Shown here piece by piece: positions 6,974 through 9,225 of a stretch of 9,225 bases of DNA. Positions within the stretch are counted from its first letter, which is position 1, and the number at the start of each line of letters is the position of its first letter. A program made the position numbers and the translations under genes. The DNA comes from Candidatus Aegiribacteria sp. (GTDB lineage: Bacteria; Fermentibacterota; Fermentibacteria; Fermentibacterales; JCC-6). The notes beneath the pieces were generated by a model that saw only the letters and a list, made by a program, of their open reading frames with translations, did no database searches and was not told where the DNA came from. Where the stretch lies: positions 1-9,225 of the forward strand of contig JAUVUL010000034.1 in NCBI GenBank assembly GCA_030600975.1. The letters run 5' to 3'.

Positions 6974-8284
6974 TCAGTCCAGTTCGGACCTAAGCTCCGC
7001 ATCCGCAAGCCTTGCAGCCCTCCCCAGAGCATCCTCTGCACTCATTCTTCCGTAGAGCGCGATTTCAACAGCTTCTGACAGGAACAGTCTGCCATCGTAC
7101 CAGAATGTTCTCTGTGGTTCGAATTGAGCGTACTCCACCTGAAGCATTACATCTATCAGACCGTCGTACTCCCGAAGACGTTCCTGTATCTCGGGATGGT
7201 CGAAGGAACTCCTGGTTGCCGGGATATAGCCTGTAGCAGCGCTCCATCTTGCCTGCTGTCGGGGCTCAGTGAACCATTTAACGAATTCCCATCCGGCTTC
7301 CACCAGGGCGGGGTCGGATTTAAACAGGATCACATTTGTTCCAGCAATAATCACAGCCTGTTCCCTGTCTTGCGGAAGAGGAGCTATCCCGAGAGTGAAG
7401 ACATCCTCTCCGTTCTCTTCCATTCTTTCCATGGTATTCTCCATAAAAGCCAGGGAGACTGTGGATCCCTGTACAATTCCAACTTTACCATCGGCAAAAT
7501 CATTCTGGTGTGTGTAACCGGAGGATATTCTGGCGGACCCGTCCGTATGTATAAGGTCTATCAGCAGCTGCAGCGCGTCTATCCCCTCTTGCGACGCGAA
7601 GGCAGTTCTGGTGCTGTCACTGTTGAGAAGGGCTCCGCCTCTCTGGAGCAGCAGGTTCTCGAACATTCCCACGCTTGGAGTGAATGCGGTTCCCCAGCGA
7701 TCGCAGTCATCCAGAAGGTCTCCATCATTATTCCCGTCCCTGGTAAGAGCCATAAGAACCATCCGGTAATCCTCCCATGTTTCAGGAGGATGCAGACCCA
7801 GGCTGTCCATCATTTCAACATTGTAATAAAGAGCCTGCACACTCTTATTGAAGGGGAAGCTGTAGATGCGGTCGTCGTAGGTATTGTTGCGCTGGAAAAC
7901 AGGAAAGAAATCGTTGTTCCAGCGTTCGGTGATCTCCTCAGAATCAAGCTCCATGAGCGAGTCCATCGGAACAAGGGCGTTACCTCTTATGAGCTGTGAT
8001 GTCCAGGTTTCGTAAGCCTGGGCTATCACGGGTGTATCTCCCGCCATTACACTGGCCAGTATTTTCTGGCATAGAGCCCTGTAATTGCCCATACTTACAG
8101 GGATGATCTCTATCTCGGGATGTGTTGCGTTGAATTCGGTAATAAGTGTATCCTCAAGATACTCTCCCAGGGGGCCACCCATCGCGTGCCAGAAGAGAAC
8201 CTGTATTGCTCCGTCGCTGCTGCGATTGCTGTTCCCGCAGGCCAGCAGTGATATCAGGAGAATCGGAAACAACTTTCTCAGCAA
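6974..8284 (-). CDS. ABC-transporter solute-binding lipoprotein, family 1 (UgpB/MalE-like)
   Basis: 436 residues. The N-terminus MLRKLFPILLISLLACGN has a lipobox (LLAC, Cys16), so the mature protein should be lipid-anchored. The body follows the carbohydrate-binding family 1 pattern: VLFWHAMGG (30-38), FNATHPEIEI, SFPFNKSVQALYYNVEMMDSLG (142-163), PPETWEDY (166-173), GWEFVKWFTEP (331-341) and ATGYIPATRSSF (350-361). Residues 183-193 (DGNNDGDLLDD) look like a calcium-binding loop. The start is TTG at 8284 with a near-perfect Shine-Dalgarno five bases upstream. Such proteins deliver a sugar, polyol or phosphate ester to an inner-membrane permease. None follows here; the next genes encode outer-membrane and secreted proteins. 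After Cys16 comes Gly, not Asp, so under the E. coli rule it would go to the outer membrane, though that rule may not hold here. The ligand cannot be told. Confidence 0.85.
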   Translation of the reverse strand: MLRKLFPILLISLLACGNSNRSSDGAIQVLFWHAMGGPLGEYLEDTLITEFNATHPEIEIIPVSMGNYRALCQKILASVMAGDTPVIAQAYETWTSQLIRGNALVPMDSLMELDSEEITERWNNDFFPVFQRNNTYDDRIYSFPFNKSVQALYYNVEMMDSLGLHPPETWEDYRMVLMALTRDGNNDGDLLDDCDRWGTAFTPSVGMFENLLLQRGGALLNSDSTRTAFASQEGIDALQLLIDLIHTDGSARISSGYTHQNDFADGKVGIVQGSTVSLAFMENTMERMEENGEDVFTLGIAPLPQDREQAVIIAGTNVILFKSDPALVEAGWEFVKWFTEPRQQARWSAATGYIPATRSSFDHPEIQERLREYDGLIDVMLQVEYAQFEPQRTFWYDGRLFLSEAVEIALYGRMSAEDALGRAARLADAELRSELD

Positions 8285-8298
8285 AGCGGACCTCCTTA
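8282..8298 (-). promoter_or_regulatory. strong Shine-Dalgarno for a TTG start
   Basis: TAAGGAGGT (8298-8290) is close to the anti-16S consensus and sits five bases before TTG 8284-8282. It decides the start of the solute-binding lipoprotein, since this is the only start that gives an intact signal peptide with the lipobox. Confidence 0.75.
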
Positions 8299-8365
8299 AA
8301 TCAAATCAGGAAATACAGGCTAGTATATACTATCTTAAGAAAACTGCTACCAGAGACAGACAGCG
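8285..8365 (-). promoter_or_regulatory. intergenic leader with perfect 12-bp palindrome and weak promoter-like elements
   Basis: The gap between the FmdB-like gene and the solute-binding gene holds the perfect palindrome TAGTATATACTA (8321-8332). It includes TATACT, a five-of-six match to a sigma-70 -10 box, but the sequence at -35 distance matches poorly. The palindrome could be an operator or part of an extended -10 promoter for the downstream run of exported-protein genes. A short T-rich stretch after the FmdB stop lacks a strong stem, so no terminator is called. Confidence 0.35.
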
Positions 8366-8605
8366 TTAATCATTACGACAGCATGTGCCGGAGGGGCAGC
8401 TGTCCGGTCTATCAGCACACTTCGATTTAGCGTAGTCGGTCGCATGGAATCCGGCACCCTTGAAGATGATCCCGGAACCCGTTCCGATCATCTTTTCAGC
8501 CGTACTTCCGCATTCGGGGCATTTTCTCTCAGCAGTATCATTCATCTGATGAAATTCATCAAACTTGTGACCACAATCCTTGCATTTGTATTCATAAGTT
8601 GGCAT
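8366..8605 (-). CDS. FmdB-family zinc-ribbon protein
   Basis: 79 residues from ATG 8605. The product starts with MPTYEYKCKDCGHKFDEF, the hallmark of the FmdB regulatory-protein family, with a zinc ribbon from C8-x2-C11 and C29-x2-C32 (KCPECG). The conserved FmdB tail segment IIFKGAGFHATDY (46-58) follows. The last 20 residues are Cys-rich (CADRPDSCPSGTCC), as in many members. Members are small cytoplasmic proteins. The name comes from a putative regulator beside formamidase in Methylophilus, but the true role of most is not known. The frame extends to a TTG at 8620, overlapping the ferredoxin gene. I chose 8605 because AAAGGGA precedes it and the family begins MPxYEY. It lies 11 bases after the ferredoxin stop, so the two are probably co-transcribed. 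Confidence 0.9.
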   Translation of the reverse strand: MPTYEYKCKDCGHKFDEFHQMNDTAERKCPECGSTAEKMIGTGSGIIFKGAGFHATDYAKSKCADRPDSCPSGTCCRND

Positions 8606-8616
8606 CGTAATCCCTT

Positions 8617-8886
8617 TCAATCAATGTCGATCATAGTAATCGCGCCGGATGGACATACATTCATGCAGGCTGCGCATCCGGAGCAGCCTCTCCTGACATG
8701 TGCCCTTCCTTTACCGTCAATTCTTATCCTTCGATAATAGCAGGCTGAGCAGCAGTCTCCGCAGCCCTTGCAGAGCGCACGGTTGACCTTTGCTCTCCAC
8801 TCAGGCTCGGGTTTACCGAAAAATCCCTTTCCCGGATAACCATCAGCCTTGTTTCTTCTAAAAAGAAAACCTGCCAATCCGCTCAT
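8617..8886 (-). CDS. 2[4Fe-4S] ferredoxin-like protein
   Basis: 89 residues. Two cluster motifs are visible: C39-x2-C42-x2-C45-x3-C49 (CKGCGDCCSAC) and C68-x2-C71-x2-C74-x3-C78-P (CSGCAACMNVCP), the bacterial-type dicluster ferredoxin arrangement. The first motif carries an extra Cys (C46) and lacks the Pro that often follows the fourth Cys. A basic, Gly-rich extension of about 35 residues precedes the clusters (FLFRRNKADGYPGK, GFFGKPEPEW) and is not part of the usual ferredoxin fold. It may be a docking segment, since there is no signal peptide. Its role would be cytoplasmic electron transfer; the partner is not in the window. ATG 8886 follows GAAGGG at good spacing. It is the first gene after the gap with promoter-like signals and is followed by the FmdB-like gene. 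Confidence 0.9.
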   Translation of the reverse strand: MSGLAGFLFRRNKADGYPGKGFFGKPEPEWRAKVNRALCKGCGDCCSACYYRRIRIDGKGRAHVRRGCSGCAACMNVCPSGAITMIDID

Positions 8887-8926
8887 TAACCCTTCTCAAT
8901 TTATACAGGCAAAAATCATTCCAGGT

Positions 8927-8956
8927 AATATGCATTCATTAATGCAAGATTGTAAA
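8927..8956 (-). promoter_or_regulatory. candidate sigma-70 promoter for the ferredoxin-FmdB pair
   Basis: On the minus strand TTTACA (8956-8951, five of six to consensus) and CATATT (8932-8927, four of six) are 18 bases apart. Transcription would begin near 8920, leaving a leader of about 34 bases. An overlapping alternative is a sigma-54-like pair at 8923-8908: TGG and TGC with GG and GC ten bases apart. Neither can be confirmed by eye. Confidence 0.35.
8931..8946. promoter_or_regulatory. inverted repeat, possible operator
   Basis: TGCATT and AATGCA flank a four-base centre (CATT on the plus strand), a perfect 6-bp inverted repeat. It falls in the spacer and over the edge of the candidate -10 box of the ferredoxin promoter, where a repressor would block polymerase. 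No T-run follows, so it is unlikely to be a terminator. Confidence 0.35.
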
Positions 8957-8990
8957 TAACATACATTTCTCCGGGAGAGTATATGTTTAC
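8952..8990 (-). terminator. imperfect stem-loop just after the flippase-like gene
   Basis: Eight bases past the TGA (9000-8998) the minus strand can fold into a long imperfect hairpin. GTAAA pairs with TTTAC at the base, CATATA with TGTATG, and TCTC with GAGA around a CCG loop, with small bulges. A terminal T-run is missing, so it is not a classic Rho-independent terminator. It may mark the 3' end of the upstream transcript or protect it. Confidence 0.35.
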
Positions 8991-8997
8991 TTCCGCG

Positions 8998-9225
8998 TCA
9001 ATCTGGCATATCCTGTATTTCCGAGTCAGCGAGACTGCTCACCTGGGATGCAGTTACACCCTCCCTTACCGCAACGATAAGACCGACCAGAATAATCGGC
9101 ATGAACTGGGTGGTATGAAACAGCAGCGCCAGTATTCTTGTGTTCTCCACGGTTATCCCGATGAGCCCCGGAAGAACAAGCACCAGGGCACCGTGAATGG
9201 TACCGGTTCCGGCAGGTGTGGGTAT
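8998..9225 (-). CDS. flippase-like / LPG synthase TM family membrane protein, C-terminal part
   Basis: The frame is open to the window edge and gives 75 residues (IPTPAGTGTIHGALVLVL, then PGLIGITVENTRILALLFHT, then FMPIILVGLIVAVREG). The motif P(T/G)PxGxGxxxGA followed by two hydrophobic helices and a final helix is the C-terminal end of the lysylphosphatidylglycerol synthase TM / UPF0104 family of polytopic inner-membrane proteins. These are often described as flippase-like and act on lipids or glycolipids. The last 20 residues are a polar cytoplasmic tail. The start lies beyond the window; the internal GTG at 9183 is not the true start because the family motif lies upstream of it. It has the same orientation as the ferredoxin gene but is separated by 111 bases with a stem-loop and a promoter candidate, so probably a separate unit. 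Confidence 0.7.
   Translation of the reverse strand: MPTPAGTGTIHGALVLVLPGLIGITVENTRILALLFHTTQFMPIILVGLIVAVREGVTASQVSSLADSEIQDMPD

Noticed and set aside
6946..7041. upstream extension of the OB-fold/FlgD gene to 7041
   Set aside because: The extra 32 residues overlap the end of the solute-binding gene and precede a clear signal peptide that begins at 6945 with its own Shine-Dalgarno.
7124..7999. 291-codon open frame on the plus strand
   Set aside because: It is antisense to the solute-binding lipoprotein gene, whose family motifs are clear along the same stretch.
8606..8620. TTG start at 8620 for the FmdB-like gene
   Set aside because: The family begins MPxYEY, the ATG at 8605 has a Shine-Dalgarno, and the earlier TTG lies within the ferredoxin stop region.
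1..9225. CRISPR array, tRNA, rRNA or prophage genes
   Set aside because: No regularly spaced repeats, no tRNA-like cloverleaf with CCA end, no rRNA motifs and no phage structural or integrase genes were seen on either strand.

Overview
The window reads as a piece of a Gram-negative (diderm) bacterial chromosome. It holds several outer-membrane beta-barrel proteins with signal peptides and C-terminal aromatic residues, a lipoprotein, and a secreted protein ending in an FlgD-like Ig domain. PorV/UPF0164-type barrels, FlgD-like C-terminal domains and helix-hairpin-helix (HhH) barrel proteins together suggest the Fibrobacteres-Chlorobi-Bacteroidetes superphylum or a related uncultured candidate phylum. 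Base composition looks close to 50% GC. No taxonomic marker is present, so this is inference.

Almost everything is on the minus strand, so the transcription order is from high to low coordinates. At the right edge is the C-terminal end of a flippase-like (LPG synthase TM family) membrane protein. Next comes a 111-base gap with a stem-loop, a candidate promoter and a palindrome. A small 2[4Fe-4S] ferredoxin follows, with an FmdB-type zinc-ribbon protein 11 bases after it. A second gap of 81 bases carries a perfect 12-bp palindrome and a strong Shine-Dalgarno. It leads into a tight run of genes: a family-1 solute-binding lipoprotein (TTG start), a secreted OB-fold/FlgD-domain protein, a PorV/UPF0164-like barrel, an HhH-containing barrel (11-base overlap), a second barrel protein and a UshA-type 5'-nucleotidase. 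The last two are read as one uninterrupted 816-codon frame. On the plus strand at the left edge lies the C-terminal end of a LysR-type regulator, convergent with the nucleotidase and apparently frameshifted.

Functional reading (inference): the run from the solute-binding protein to the nucleotidase encodes exported products only. Three are probable outer-membrane barrels. One carries two ComEA-like HhH modules, one secreted protein carries OB-like folds, and the last is a secreted nucleotide phosphohydrolase. The set could bind, admit and dismantle extracellular nucleic acid or nucleotides at the outer membrane. No nuclease or inner-membrane permease is visible in the window to complete such a pathway.

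The left 1.5 kb needs care. The barrel gene has lost its stop and runs into the nucleotidase, which keeps its own GTG start, Shine-Dalgarno and signal peptide. The nucleotidase stops right after the NRGGIR motif, without most of its C-terminal domain. The space where that domain should be encoded holds a LysR fragment that itself needs a frame change. This may be gene decay, a rearrangement, or indel/assembly error near a contig end.
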